A stretch of 64,000 bases of DNA, taken from Streptomyces sp. WAC05374 (GTDB lineage Bacteria; Actinomycetota; Actinomycetes; Streptomycetales; Streptomycetaceae). The translations under genes and the position numbers were made by a program. Numbering within the stretch: the first letter of the stretch is position 1; every line of letters starts with the position of its first letter. Under the pieces are notes generated by a model, which did not search any database, had not been told where the DNA came from, and saw only the letters and a program-made list of their open reading frames with translations. Positions 51,304 to 59,341 of the stretch are shown piece after piece. The stretch lies in assembly GCF_004353505.1 (NCBI RefSeq), contig NZ_SMNQ01000023.1, forward strand, positions 47,675-111,674, given 5' to 3'.

Positions 51304-51810
51304 ATGAGTCACAGCGCGCAGGAACTGATCGCCCGGGCCGGCGAACGGGGGCTGGCGGCCTCCGCGCTGGCCTGTCTCGACCGCTGCCTCCCCCTGCTCG
51401 GCCCCGCACCCGACGACCTCCTGCGCCCCCTGTGGCAGAGCGTCGCCGAGGGCGGGGCGGGCTGGGCCGACAGGCTGGGGGAGGTCCGGGGCGCGCACGC
51501 GGAGGGCGGCGACGACGCGTTCGCGGTGCGCGTCCGCACCATGCTGGGCGCCGCCCCGTCCGGGTGGGACGGGACGGCGCTGCGCGCCTGGGCCGAGGCG
51601 TGCTCGGTCACGGCGCTGGAACTGCACGGCCTGCTCGGCGGCGGGCCGCTGCTGGACGGCGAGGAACGGCGCCAGGTGCAGATCCTGGAGTTCCTCGCCG
51701 GCACGGAGTCCGACGGCCCCGCCGCCGGACTCCGGCCGGTGCTGGAGGTGTCGGCCGAAGGCCGGCGGGTGCTGCGGGCCGTGGTCTCGCGCCGCGAACG
51801 CGGCGCGTGA
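51304..51810 (+). CDS. Unrecognised cytoplasmic protein
   Basis: 168 residues; no family recognised. Soluble and Ala/Gly/Leu-rich, with an N-terminal helical section (AQELIARAGERGLAASALACLDRCLPLL), a DLLRPLWQSVAEGGAGWADRLG stretch, and ALRAWAEACSVTALELHGLLGG. No signal peptide or membrane segment. Codon usage is native. ATG 51304 follows GGGAGACGTCC. It stands between GH20 and the convergent amidase; the 3' end carries a small inverted repeat (51788-51807). Confidence 0.7.
   Translation: MSHSAQELIARAGERGLAASALACLDRCLPLLGPAPDDLLRPLWQSVAEGGAGWADRLGEVRGAHAEGGDDAFAVRVRTMLGAAPSGWDGTALRAWAEACSVTALELHGLLGGGPLLDGEERRQVQILEFLAGTESDGPAAGLRPVLEVSAEGRRVLRAVVSRRERGA
51788..51807. terminator. Possible terminator at the end of the unknown gene
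   Basis: CGCGCCGC at 51788-51795 and GCGGCGCG at 51800-51807 around GAAC, overlapping the last codons. A GC-rich hairpin between two convergent genes; function unproven. Confidence 0.45.
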
Positions 51811-51831
51811 CCGGACCCGGGGGCCGTCGGC

Positions 51832-54591
51832 TCAGGGCCAGAGCAGACGGCCGATGTTCAGCCCCGTCGGGGCCCCCAGACTGTTGACGCCGTAGTAGAC
51901 GCCGGACGACGGCACCACACCGGACGTGCTGCTGTTGTCGAGCTGGAGGATCACGCCGTTGTTCGCGTCCTCGCCGTCCGCGCCGAGCGCCAGGTCCGCC
52001 CTGCTGTAGCCGGACAGGTCGCTCAGGACGACGGCCGCGCCGAGCCGCTCGTTGGGCGCCGAGTCGCCCGGCACCCCGGTGGTGTCCTCCGAGTACGCGA
52101 CCGAGCCGGTGGCCGTCATGCCCGTGGACGAGCCGCGCAGCAGGATCGCCTGTCCGGCGTTGCCCTGGTTGACCCCGCCGCGGGTGAGGTCCTCGCCCGG
52201 CAGACCGGTCAGGACGTCCTCGTACCCGTCGAGGTCGACGTCGCCCACCGAGACGGACGCGCCCATGGTGTCGCCCGACTCGTCGGTGTCGGGGACACCG
52301 GTGGAGTTCTGCTGGAACGTGGCACGGCCGGTTGCCGTCAGGCCCGTGGCCGAGCCCAGCACCTGGGCGACCGCCCCGCCGACGGCGGTGTGGCCCGACT
52401 CGGTGGAGTTGGGCTGGCCGATCGCGAGGTCGTCGTACCCGTCGCCGTTGAGGTCGCCGGCGGCCAGCGAGCGGCCACCGCGCGGGTAGAGGACACCGAT
52501 CCGCTCCAGGCCGTTCGCCGAGCCCTTGAGGGCGACGATCCGGCCGACGCCGGAGGAGTCCCGGTAGGTGACGGCGGCGTCCGCGTACCCGTCCTTGTCG
52601 AAGTCGCCGCTGGCGGCGGACGCGAAGGACACCACCGAGGTGTTGGCCGTGTCGCTGAGGTACCCCGCCTTCGTCGGGTACGAGGCGTTCTTCGACTCGA
52701 ACACCCACCAGCGGCCCGGGATGCCGGGCGCGACGGACAGCACGTCGGACTTGCCGTCGGCGTTGAAGTCGCCCATGGTGACGGCGGTGCCGAGCTTGTC
52801 GCCGTTGACCCGGTAGGCGGGCGACGTCATGTACGAGGCACCGGAGTCGAGCTTCGGGCCGTGGAGCACGGTCACCGAACCGGTGTCGGTGTGGCCCGAC
52901 TCGTCGTCCTCGCCGGGCGCGCCGACCGCCAGGTCCGCGTACCCGTCACCGTTGAAGTCGCCGTACGCGGTGGCCGTGCCGAAGGAGTCGGCGGCCTCGC
53001 TGTCGCCCGGCACGCCGGCGCTGTCCTGGTCGATGGTGAGGCGGGAGGTGAGGCTCGGCCCGTCGGTGGTGCCGCGCACCACCTTCACCTGACCGGCGCC
53101 GGACGCGTACTTCGGCAGGGCGGCGACCATGTCGGCGATGCCGTCGCGGTCGATGTCGTCCGTCGGGACGGCGGAGTTGCGGCCGGCACCGGCGGCGAAG
53201 TCCCGGATCGGGGTGAGCTTCGCGTACAGGTTCTTGCCGGGGCAGGCGGTCGCGAAGGCGTTCCGGTGGCCGGAGATGACGTCGAGCGTGGCGCTCTCGC
53301 CCTCGTTCCACACGCCGGTGTTGCCCTGGGCGGTCAGCGTGACCTTGCCCTTGGGGTTGCCCCCGTACTGGCCGAGCTTCCAGGCGGCGACGCGGGCCGC
53401 CGACTCCAGGGCCGCCCGGGTGGGCTTCCCGGCGGGCTTGCCCGCGGCGGCGTCGCCCTCGAAGTCGCCGAGGAAGGCGATGGCGGTCGAGTAGCTGTTG
53501 AAGCCGTACGTGTGGGCGCCCTTGACCGGCAGGTCGACGCCGCCGCCGCGGCCCTCGAAGACCCGGCCGCACTTGTCGACCAGGAAGTTGTACCCCAGGT
53601 CGTTCCAGCCCTCGGACTGCACGTGGTACGTCATGATCGCGCGGACCATGGCGGGGGACTGGGCGCAACTGTAGTTGTTGGTGTCGACGGTGTGGTGGAT
53701 GAACACCGCCTGGATCTTGTCCAGGTACTCCGGCGGGTCGTCCACGATCGACTCGTCGGCGCCCCACTCGGCGCGCGAGACGATCGGGGGCCGGTTGACG
53801 GTGGACGGCGGCGGCACGGGGACCGTCGCGGTCGGCGCCGGCGACGTGGTGGGCGGCGTGGTGGGCGTGGTCGCCGTGTCCGTGGGCGCGGGATCGGTGG
53901 GCGCGGTGTCCGTGGGCTCCGGCGCCGTCGGCTCGGTGCCCGTCGGGGTGGGCTCGGTGGTGGCGGGGTCGGTGGCCGCGGGGGCGGTCGTCTCCTCCAG
54001 CGCGTACGCCGCGTTCTCGACCGTGTCCGTCGCCCCGGGCTCCCGGCCCTTGGGCAGCGCCGCGCCGTTCGCCGACTCGGTGGCGGTGACACCCGGGTCG
54101 ACCAGGTGCAGCCTGAGGTCCTTGGGCAGGGCCTTGCCGGAGGTCACCTTGACCTGGACGGCGGTGGAGGGGCCGACCCAGGTGGGCTCGGACGCCCCGC
54201 GCTCGGGGACCTCCGTGCCGTCGGGCAGGTGGGCGTCCAGGTCCAGCGGCCGCCACCCGGTCCACTTGCCGGTCACGGCGTCCCGGGTGCGGATGCGGGC
54301 GTCGCCGGTCACCCTGGTCTTCGCGTCGCCCCAGCCGATGCCGACGAGCGAGAACTCCTCGGTCTCGGTGCTCGGCAGCGACCGCTCGCCGGCCTTCCCC
54401 TCGCCCAGCCCCAGCGTCCGCAGCTTCGCCGGCCGCTCGGCCGGGCCCTTGGCCGGAGAGTCACCGGACGGGCCGGCGACGGCGACGGTGACCATGCCCG
54501 CGCCGCCGGCCACGACGGCGCCCAGGGTCAGCCAGGCTCTGCGTTTCATGCTCAGGGGTTTGTACGCGTGCGCTTTGCGTCGCGGGCTCAA
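51832..54591 (-). CDS. Large secreted PGRP-type N-acetylmuramoyl-L-alanine amidase with FG-GAP repeats
   Basis: About 919 residues. Basic signal peptide (KRRAWLTLGAVVAGGAGMVTVAVA), a beta-rich domain, a Pro/Thr linker, then the amidase/peptidoglycan-recognition domain (PIVSRAEWGADESIV, AVFIHHTVDTNNYSC, GRVFEGRGGGVDLPVKGAHTYGFN, ISGHRNAFATACPGKNLYAKL) with zinc ligands His, His and Cys. At least five FG-GAP/integrin-like repeats follow (GDFNGDGYADLAVGAPGED and variants), carrying Ca-binding loops. Start: TTG 54591 has GAGGAG at good spacing; ATG 54549 has none, GTG 54600 is too close. Confidence 0.88.
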   Translation of the reverse strand: MSPRRKAHAYKPLSMKRRAWLTLGAVVAGGAGMVTVAVAGPSGDSPAKGPAERPAKLRTLGLGEGKAGERSLPSTETEEFSLVGIGWGDAKTRVTGDARIRTRDAVTGKWTGWRPLDLDAHLPDGTEVPERGASEPTWVGPSTAVQVKVTSGKALPKDLRLHLVDPGVTATESANGAALPKGREPGATDTVENAAYALEETTAPAATDPATTEPTPTGTEPTAPEPTDTAPTDPAPTDTATTPTTPPTTSPAPTATVPVPPPSTVNRPPIVSRAEWGADESIVDDPPEYLDKIQAVFIHHTVDTNNYSCAQSPAMVRAIMTYHVQSEGWNDLGYNFLVDKCGRVFEGRGGGVDLPVKGAHTYGFNSYSTAIAFLGDFEGDAAAGKPAGKPTRAALESAARVAAWKLGQYGGNPKGKVTLTAQGNTGVWNEGESATLDVISGHRNAFATACPGKNLYAKLTPIRDFAAGAGRNSAVPTDDIDRDGIADMVAALPKYASGAGQVKVVRGTTDGPSLTSRLTIDQDSAGVPGDSEAADSFGTATAYGDFNGDGYADLAVGAPGEDDESGHTDTGSVTVLHGPKLDSGASYMTSPAYRVNGDKLGTAVTMGDFNADGKSDVLSVAPGIPGRWWVFESKNASYPTKAGYLSDTANTSVVSFASAASGDFDKDGYADAAVTYRDSSGVGRIVALKGSANGLERIGVLYPRGGRSLAAGDLNGDGYDDLAIGQPNSTESGHTAVGGAVAQVLGSATGLTATGRATFQQNSTGVPDTDESGDTMGASVSVGDVDLDGYEDVLTGLPGEDLTRGGVNQGNAGQAILLRGSSTGMTATGSVAYSEDTTGVPGDSAPNERLGAAVVLSDLSGYSRADLALGADGEDANNGVILQLDNSSTSGVVPSSGVYYGVNSLGAPTGLNIGRLLWP

Positions 54592-54639
54592 ATGCCCCAC
54601 TCCTCGGAGAAATTGGCGTGCTGGAAAATGAATGCGCGT

Positions 54640-55086
54640 TTACTTCACGGTCACTTCGGGGCCACTGCACGTGGTGCGTCCGTATGTGCCCGAAGCGGTG
54701 GCGCGCTGTACGTGCTTGCCACGGATGGCGAGGGTGCAGCCCGCCTGACCGCCTTTGCCGTCGAGGACGACGCCGATCACCGGGGCGGCCCCGACCGGCA
54801 CGGCCGCGGTCTTCTTCCAAGGCAGGGTGACGGCCTTGACGACGGTCGCCCGGCCGGGGTCGCCCTCGCCCAGGTACTCGATGTCGACGGTGCCGGTCCC
54901 GGTGACCTCGTAGGTCACCTCGGCGGTGGGGACGGCCGCGGGCTTCGGCCTCTCCTCGGTGTTCAGGGCGCCGTACCCGACGAGTCCGCCGCAGGCGAGC
55001 AGGACGGCGGCGGCGATCGCGAGGCCGCGCCGGTCCAGGCCGTGCCGGTCCGTTTCCGGCTTTTCGGTTTCCGTGCTGGATGCCAT
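54640..55086 (-). CDS. MmpS-like membrane-associated protein
   Basis: 148 residues: short cytoplasmic tail, one transmembrane segment (LAIAAAVLLACGGLVGYGAL), then a small beta domain with VTYEVTGTGTVDIEYLGEGDPG and VTLPWKKTAAV, the pattern of mycobacterial MmpS transport accessory proteins. Two Cys (AGCTLAIRG; RTTCSGPEV) could form a disulfide. No MmpL transporter lies in the window. It is upstream of, and points the same way as, the amidase gene, 48 nt away, so co-expression is possible. Confidence 0.78.
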   Translation of the reverse strand: MASSTETEKPETDRHGLDRRGLAIAAAVLLACGGLVGYGALNTEERPKPAAVPTAEVTYEVTGTGTVDIEYLGEGDPGRATVVKAVTLPWKKTAAVPVGAAPVIGVVLDGKGGQAGCTLAIRGKHVQRATASGTYGRTTCSGPEVTVK

Positions 55087-55389
55087 GGGGGTACGGCTTT
55101 CCGTGAATTGACGTCTGGTGCGGAACCGGGCGGTTATACACCAGGCGGCCGACGCCGCGCGAGCGACCGGAGAAAACGGACGAATCGCTGTGCATTCCGG
55201 CCGTGAAGTGTCCCGATTGTCCGCACGGTTGACGGCGCTCCGACTTCCTGATCAGAAACCACGCCGCTGTGTCCAAAGCCGTTCCGGAAGCCTCCGTCCG
55301 GCTGATTCGGTGTGCCCCTTTCGCATGCGCCGAAATGGGCGCGGATGCGAAAGGCATCGATGTGAGTTGTCGGACGGGCGGGTGCAGAC
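55087..55389. other. Low-GC non-coding stretch with a hairpin
   Basis: About 300 bases with no ORF of native codon use and visibly more A+T than neighbours. Contains an inverted repeat: CCTTTCGCAT at 55317-55326 and ATGCGAAAGG at 55345-55354. It precedes the decayed toxin/immunity locus and is probably part of the same acquired segment. Confidence 0.5.
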
Positions 55390-55713
55390 CCCTTCGCGGC
55401 GTCCGGCACCCAGAAGATCACCCTCACGGACGCGGCCGACGGCACGGTCGTCGCCGACGGCGTGAAGCTGGTCCGCTCGCACACCGGTGACGTCGACAAC
55501 GAGAAGAAGGACTGCACCTACCGCTACGACGTGAAAGGTCTGCTCTCGTTTTACTCGGAGTCGGACGACACCTCGGTGAAGACGGCTGCCGGGCAGCGGG
55601 TCCGCGAATTCCTGCGCTCGGTGGACCCCGTGTGTATCGAGGCCGCGGACGGGTTCTGGACGTCCTTCGTGCACGACGTCGAGATCGGAGACGATGACGA
55701 GGGATCGCTGTAG
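55390..55713 (+). pseudogene. Remnant of an Rhs/golvesin-type secreted protein
   Basis: An open frame with no usable start, running from an in-frame stop at 55363. Its first half, TQKITLTDAADGTVVADGVKL then GDVDNEKKDCTYRYDVKG, matches the golvesin/YD-repeat segment found before the variable toxin tips of actinobacterial Rhs proteins. The frame then changes to unrelated sequence ending FWTSFVHDVEIGDDDEGSL, which may be the end of another gene joined by deletion. The end overlaps, in antisense, the 3' part of the Imm21 gene. Native Rhs repeats are absent. Family match is by eye. Confidence 0.55.
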
Positions 55714-56249
55714 TCCAGGAGCTGGACCACGCCGGCCCACGTGTGTTCGTCCGCCTCGGTGTGGACGGCGCGGATCTTCCGGGCGCCGGCGGGCAGGGGG
55801 ACGGGCGCCTGCTCGGGAAGCCCGCCGCCCCGGTTCTCGACGTGGAGGTCGGCGCCGGCGTTCACGGAGTCCATGAGCACCGCTGGGCCGTCCGTCGTCC
55901 AGGTGCCGCAGTCCTCCCAGGCGGTCGCGGGGTTCGTCAGGAGGCGCTCGGCCGCGGCGAGCAGGTCGGCTGCGGACGAGGCCGCGAGCCATCGCAGGAA
56001 GGCGCGGTGCTCCGGGAGGTAGCAGGTGGTGGCGGGCTGGTCGCCCAGGATCAGGGCTTCGGCCTCGTGGCCCCCGATGGCGACCGCCTCCGCCAGTGCC
56101 TCCACCTCGCAGGCCCGGTCATAGTCGTCCGCGTATCGGTGCCGCCGACGATCACCCCCCGCTTCCGTGCAGCCACCCCACGCGGCCGGCGCGGATACGG
56201 GAACGGCGGCGAGCGGGCCGCCCATCGACTCCACCCGGACGCGTCCCAT
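55551..56249 (-). CDS. Imm21-family immunity protein with non-native C-terminal extension
   Basis: 232 residues. Residues 1 to ~177 fit the Imm21 pattern: RVRVESMGGPLAAVPVSAP, DDYDRACEVEALAEAVAIGG, LILGDQPATTCYLPEHRAFLRWLAAS, DGPAVLMDSVNAGADLHVEN, and IRAVHTEADEHTWAGVVQLLDYS. Imm21 proteins protect against polymorphic toxins delivered by Rhs or similar systems. The last ~55 residues (SDPSSSSPIST...) are Ser-rich and are the antisense of the remnant coding frame, so the gene has probably lost its original stop. The start ATG 56249 lacks a clear ribosome site. No intact toxin gene is next to it. Confidence 0.65.
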   Translation of the reverse strand: MGRVRVESMGGPLAAVPVSAPAAWGGCTEAGGDRRRHRYADDYDRACEVEALAEAVAIGGHEAEALILGDQPATTCYLPEHRAFLRWLAASSAADLLAAAERLLTNPATAWEDCGTWTTDGPAVLMDSVNAGADLHVENRGGGLPEQAPVPLPAGARKIRAVHTEADEHTWAGVVQLLDYSDPSSSSPISTSCTKDVQNPSAASIHTGSTERRNSRTRCPAAVFTEVSSDSE

Positions 56250-56380
56250 GGCGTCAGTGTGCACCCGCCCCCCACATCGCCCTCCGCCAGGCGGTGGTTC
56301 GGCGCCGGGGGGCAACCTTCGGGGCCGTTCGTGAGTCTCCTCAACGATCACACCGTGATCGCACTGACGAGGAGACCATC

Positions 56381-57484
56381 ATCACCGCCATACGCAAGAC
56401 CCTGACCGCCACCGCAGTCGTCGGCGCCGTTCTGGCGGGTTCGGCCGCCTGCGGCACGGTGGAGCAGCTCTCCGCCGGGAAGAAGCTCGACCAGGCCTTC
56501 GAGAAGCTCAGCAAGGAGAAGTCGGTCTCCTTCGAGCTCGACCTGGACACCGACGCCGAGAGCCTGAAGGCGCTGGACGCCTCCTCGGACCCCGAGCCCG
56601 GCGAGGAGATCCCCGACGAGGCCGCCGAGCTGCTCAGCGGCTCGAAGATCGTTTTCACGGTCCAGTCGAAGAAGCCGATCGACGAGTCCGGCGAGAAGGA
56701 CTTCATCGGCATGGCCATGAAGGTCACCGGCCCCGAGGGCGACCTGATCGAGTACCGGGTCATCGGTGACTACACCTACATCCGCTCCGACATGGAGGCC
56801 GTCGGCAAGGCGCTCGGCGCTCCGCTGCCGTCGGCGAAGGAGCTGCCGCCGGAGGCGGGCGGGCTCAAGAAGGTGCTCGAGGGCGAGTGGGTCAAGTTCA
56901 ACACCAAGGAGCTGGAGAAGAGCCAGGCCGAGCTGGCGGCGGAGCCCGGCGCGAAGCCCGAGCCCGAGCCGACTCTGGACGCCAGGACCCAGAAGAAGCT
57001 GCTGGACGCCCTCCGGGAGACCATCGCCCGCGAGGTCGAGTTCACGACCGCCTCCAGCAAGGACGGCACGGAGCACATCACCGCCACCGCTCCGTTCCGC
57101 ACGCTGATCACGGAGCTGATCGGCGAGATCCGCCCGCTCGCCAAGGACCTGCCCCCGGGCATGGACCTGCCGACGGACAAGGACCTCAAGGACGCGCCGA
57201 ACGCCAGGGTCACGGCCGACTTCACGCTGAAGAACGGTGAGCTGACCGAGGTGAACATCGACCTCGCCAAGCTGGCCGAGAACGCCAAGGTCAAGAAGTT
57301 CGGCCTGGTCGTGCGGATGAGCGACAGCGTGGCCCCCACCGCCCCGGCCGGCGCCACCGAGCTGGACATGGACGAGATCATGGGCGGCTTCGCCGGCGCG
57401 ATGATGGACGAGGAGGACTTCGGCGACGAGGAGTACCCCGAGGAGGGCTTCCCGGAGGAGGAGTTCCCCGAGGACGCCGCGTAG
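56381..57484 (+). CDS. Lipoprotein of unknown function without a canonical start codon
   Basis: About 367 residues. The signal peptide (RKTLTATAVVGAVLAGSAAC) ends in a lipobox-like Cys. The mature domain is Lys/Glu-rich, with an LppX/LprG-like feel (KLDQAFEKLSKEKSVSFELDLD; GDLIEYRVIGDYTYIRSDM; TADFTLKNGELTEVNIDLAKL) and an acidic Glu/Pro/Phe tail (EEDFGDEEYPEEG). No ATG, GTG or TTG lies in frame near the signal peptide. A GAGGAG site (56369-56374) leads to ATC at 56378/56381, so ATC may initiate, or the start is mutated. The nearest normal in-frame start is about 30 codons upstream. Confidence 0.75.
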   Translation: MTAIRKTLTATAVVGAVLAGSAACGTVEQLSAGKKLDQAFEKLSKEKSVSFELDLDTDAESLKALDASSDPEPGEEIPDEAAELLSGSKIVFTVQSKKPIDESGEKDFIGMAMKVTGPEGDLIEYRVIGDYTYIRSDMEAVGKALGAPLPSAKELPPEAGGLKKVLEGEWVKFNTKELEKSQAELAAEPGAKPEPEPTLDARTQKKLLDALRETIAREVEFTTASSKDGTEHITATAPFRTLITELIGEIRPLAKDLPPGMDLPTDKDLKDAPNARVTADFTLKNGELTEVNIDLAKLAENAKVKKFGLVVRMSDSVAPTAPAGATELDMDEIMGGFAGAMMDEEDFGDEEYPEEGFPEEEFPEDAA

Positions 57485-57514
57485 GCACGTACAGGGACGG
57501 GACGCGGAGCGCAC

Positions 57515-57760
57515 ATGGGAATCCTGATCTCAGGGGTGGTGCTGGGGCTGCTCGCCCTCGTCGAGTGGAGCCTGGAGATCGCCCGGGTGCTGGCCGGGGT
57601 CCTCTGCCTCGGCGCCGCGCCCCTGTTCCTCCTCCGCCGCCGCTCCAAGGTGGCGGGGGTGACCGCGTACGCGCTGGGCGGCATCGGCGTCCTCGGGCTG
57701 TCGGTGTCGTCCGGGGTGTTGTGGGCGGGGCGCGAGTTCGGCGTGTTCGGCGTGTTCTGA
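57515..57760 (+). CDS. Small two- to three-helix membrane protein
   Basis: 81 residues. Hydrophobic segments ILISGVVLGLLALVEWSLEI, LAGVLCLGAAPLFLL, and VTAYALGGIGVLGLSVSSGVLW, joined by RRRSK. Follows the lipoprotein gene by 30 nt in the same direction. No family recognised; codon use is native. Confidence 0.7.
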   Translation: MGILISGVVLGLLALVEWSLEIARVLAGVLCLGAAPLFLLRRRSKVAGVTAYALGGIGVLGLSVSSGVLWAGREFGVFGVF

Positions 57761-57823
57761 GCGGGCTTCCCGGGGCACTCGTCGCCACAGGTGGTGCAGG
57801 TCCGGCGCTGCGGGAGGTCGGCG

Positions 57824-58126
57824 ATGGCGAGGGCGCGGCGAGTGGACCCCGTGCAGATCCTCATCCGGGTCGGCGACACCGATCCCGATGCCGGCGGGAA
57901 CGAAGTGGCCTACCAGGAGTGGGTGTACCTGGCCCGCGAGGCCGGGTGGGACGTGGTCGAGAACCCGGGCTTCCAGGAGCCCAGGGACGGCGGCACGCAC
58001 GTCGGGCTCGTGGAGATCGAGGGCCTCACGTACCGCATCCACTACGGGCTGCGGGCCCGGCTCGACCTGTCGGACGGCGAGACGGTGCTCGGTTACGCCG
58101 CCTGGGCCGAACCCGTACAGCGGTGA
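57824..58126 (+). CDS. Unrecognised small soluble protein
   Basis: 100 residues. Features: VQILIRVGDTDPDAGGNEVAYQEWVYLAREAGWDVVENPGF, THVGLVEIEGLTYRIHYGLRARLDL. Glu/Asp-rich, no signal peptide, no membrane segment. The ATG at 57824 has GGGAGG seven bases upstream; an in-frame GTG at 57791 is less likely. No function recognised. Confidence 0.7.
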   Translation: MARARRVDPVQILIRVGDTDPDAGGNEVAYQEWVYLAREAGWDVVENPGFQEPRDGGTHVGLVEIEGLTYRIHYGLRARLDLSDGETVLGYAAWAEPVQR

Positions 58127-58196
58127 GCGCGGCCCGGGCACCCATGAACCGGGCGTACAGGGCGCTGCTCGTCGCGGACGGCTGAGGAATGTGAAT

Positions 58197-58228
58197 GGTT
58201 GTACGAGTCCGGTGAAGTCGTCGTATGA
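58197..58228 (+). promoter_or_regulatory. Candidate ECF promoter of the first sigma module
   Basis: GGTTGTAC at 58197-58204 and CGTCGTATGA ending at 58228. A very similar pair at 60563-60595 precedes the second sigma module, with the spacing differing by 1 nt. Located about 60 nt before the 58285 gene. Confidence 0.5.
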
Positions 58229-58284
58229 GAAGCGGCACATTCCGTTTGCGTGACGCTTGAAGTGTTCACGTCGCTGGGTCAGGC

Positions 58285-58716
58285 ATGGATGGGGACTTCA
58301 GCACACTGCCGGGCGCTCAGCACGTCCGCGCCTATGTGACGCAGTTCGTGGCGCGGGTGACCGAGCGGAACCGGCTGCCGCTCGACTACGGCGTCGCCAG
58401 CCTGAGGCTCGTCGACCTCGTGGTCGACGGGCTGCGGCGCGATCAGCCCGACCGGTCGCGGGTCGAGCCGTTCCTGTGCGGGCTCGGCGCGTACACCGGC
58501 GAGGTCATCGTGCGGCGGGCCGGGGCGGAGTGGGTGGACTTCGACGAGGCGCAGCGCGCGTACTTCGGGCAGCCGGTCGGCATCGTGATGCCGGACGGGC
58601 GGGCCTGGAACCCGCTGGGCAAGGTGGTCAACCGGTTCGAGGTGGGCCCCGAGGAGTCCGTCCAGCGCTTCTACCTCATGCTGCACGGCCGCACCCCCAG
58701 GAAGGTGCTGCTGTGA
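58285..58716 (+). CDS. Unrecognised protein heading the first sigma module
   Basis: 143 residues. STLPGAQHVRAYVTQFVARV, DYGVASLRLVDLVVDGLRRDQPDRSRVEPFLCGLGAYTGEVIVRRAG and WVDFDEAQRAYFGQPVGIVMPDGRAWNPLGKVVNRF are its main conserved-looking segments. No known family recognised, no signal peptide. It lies under the shared promoter motif and 64 nt before the ECF sigma gene, so it is probably part of the same regulon. Confidence 0.72.
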   Translation: MDGDFSTLPGAQHVRAYVTQFVARVTERNRLPLDYGVASLRLVDLVVDGLRRDQPDRSRVEPFLCGLGAYTGEVIVRRAGAEWVDFDEAQRAYFGQPVGIVMPDGRAWNPLGKVVNRFEVGPEESVQRFYLMLHGRTPRKVLL

Positions 58717-58780
58717 CATTTCCGTGTGCCCGGACGCAGAGAGAGGGGGGAACTGTGACGGGCGGCGCGAAGAGGGAAGT

Positions 58781-59341
58781 GTGGGGGCGTACGACACGGA
58801 GCTCGGCGCTGCCGTCGAGCGCGCCCAGCAGGGGGACGAGGACGCGTTCGCGCGCGCGTACCGGCTGGTCCACCCCGGGCTGCTCGGATACGTGCGCGGG
58901 CTGGTCGGCGACGACGCCGAGGACGTGGCCGCCGAGGCGTGGCTGGAGATCGCCCGGGACCTCGGGCGCTTCCAGGGCGACGGCGCCGGCTTCCGCGGGT
59001 GGACGGCGACCATCGCCCGCCACCGGGCGCTCGACCATCTGCGCAGGCAGAGGCGGAGCCCCCGTACCTCTTTAATCGAACAGGACGTACTGGACCTGCC
59101 GGGCGGCCAGGACACGGCCGCCGCGGCACTGGAGAGCCTGTCGACGGAGCAGGCGCTCGCGATGATTCGCGGGTTGCCGCGCGAGCAGGCGGAAGCGGTG
59201 CTGCTGCGTGTGGTCGTGGGGCTGGACGGCCCGGCGACGGCGCGGGTGCTGGGCAAGCGGCCGGGAGCGGTGCGCACCGCCGCGTACCGAGGACTCAGGA
59301 AACTCGCCGGGCGACTGGCGCAGGGCGGAGCTAGGGGATGA
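58781..59341 (+). CDS. ECF sigma factor, module 1, with a TTA codon
   Basis: 186 residues. Region 2: ELGAAVERAQQGDEDAFARAYRLVHPGLLGYVRGLVGDDAEDVAAEAWLEIARDLGRF. Region 4: MIRGLPREQAEAVLLRVVVGLDGPATARVLGKRPGAVRTAAYRGLRKLAGRL. It is the paralogue of the sigma at 60663. Codon 98 (59072-59074, within TSLIEQD) is TTA, predicting dependence on the bldA leucyl-tRNA. GTG 58781 follows GAGGG. The TGA overlaps the ATG of the membrane protein gene (ATGA), so they are coupled. Confidence 0.88.
   Translation: MGAYDTELGAAVERAQQGDEDAFARAYRLVHPGLLGYVRGLVGDDAEDVAAEAWLEIARDLGRFQGDGAGFRGWTATIARHRALDHLRRQRRSPRTSLIEQDVLDLPGGQDTAAAALESLSTEQALAMIRGLPREQAEAVLLRVVVGLDGPATARVLGKRPGAVRTAAYRGLRKLAGRLAQGGARG

Noticed and set aside
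55743..56405. Plus-strand ORF opposite the Imm21 gene
   Set aside because: No family pattern; the minus strand carries the Imm21 motifs.
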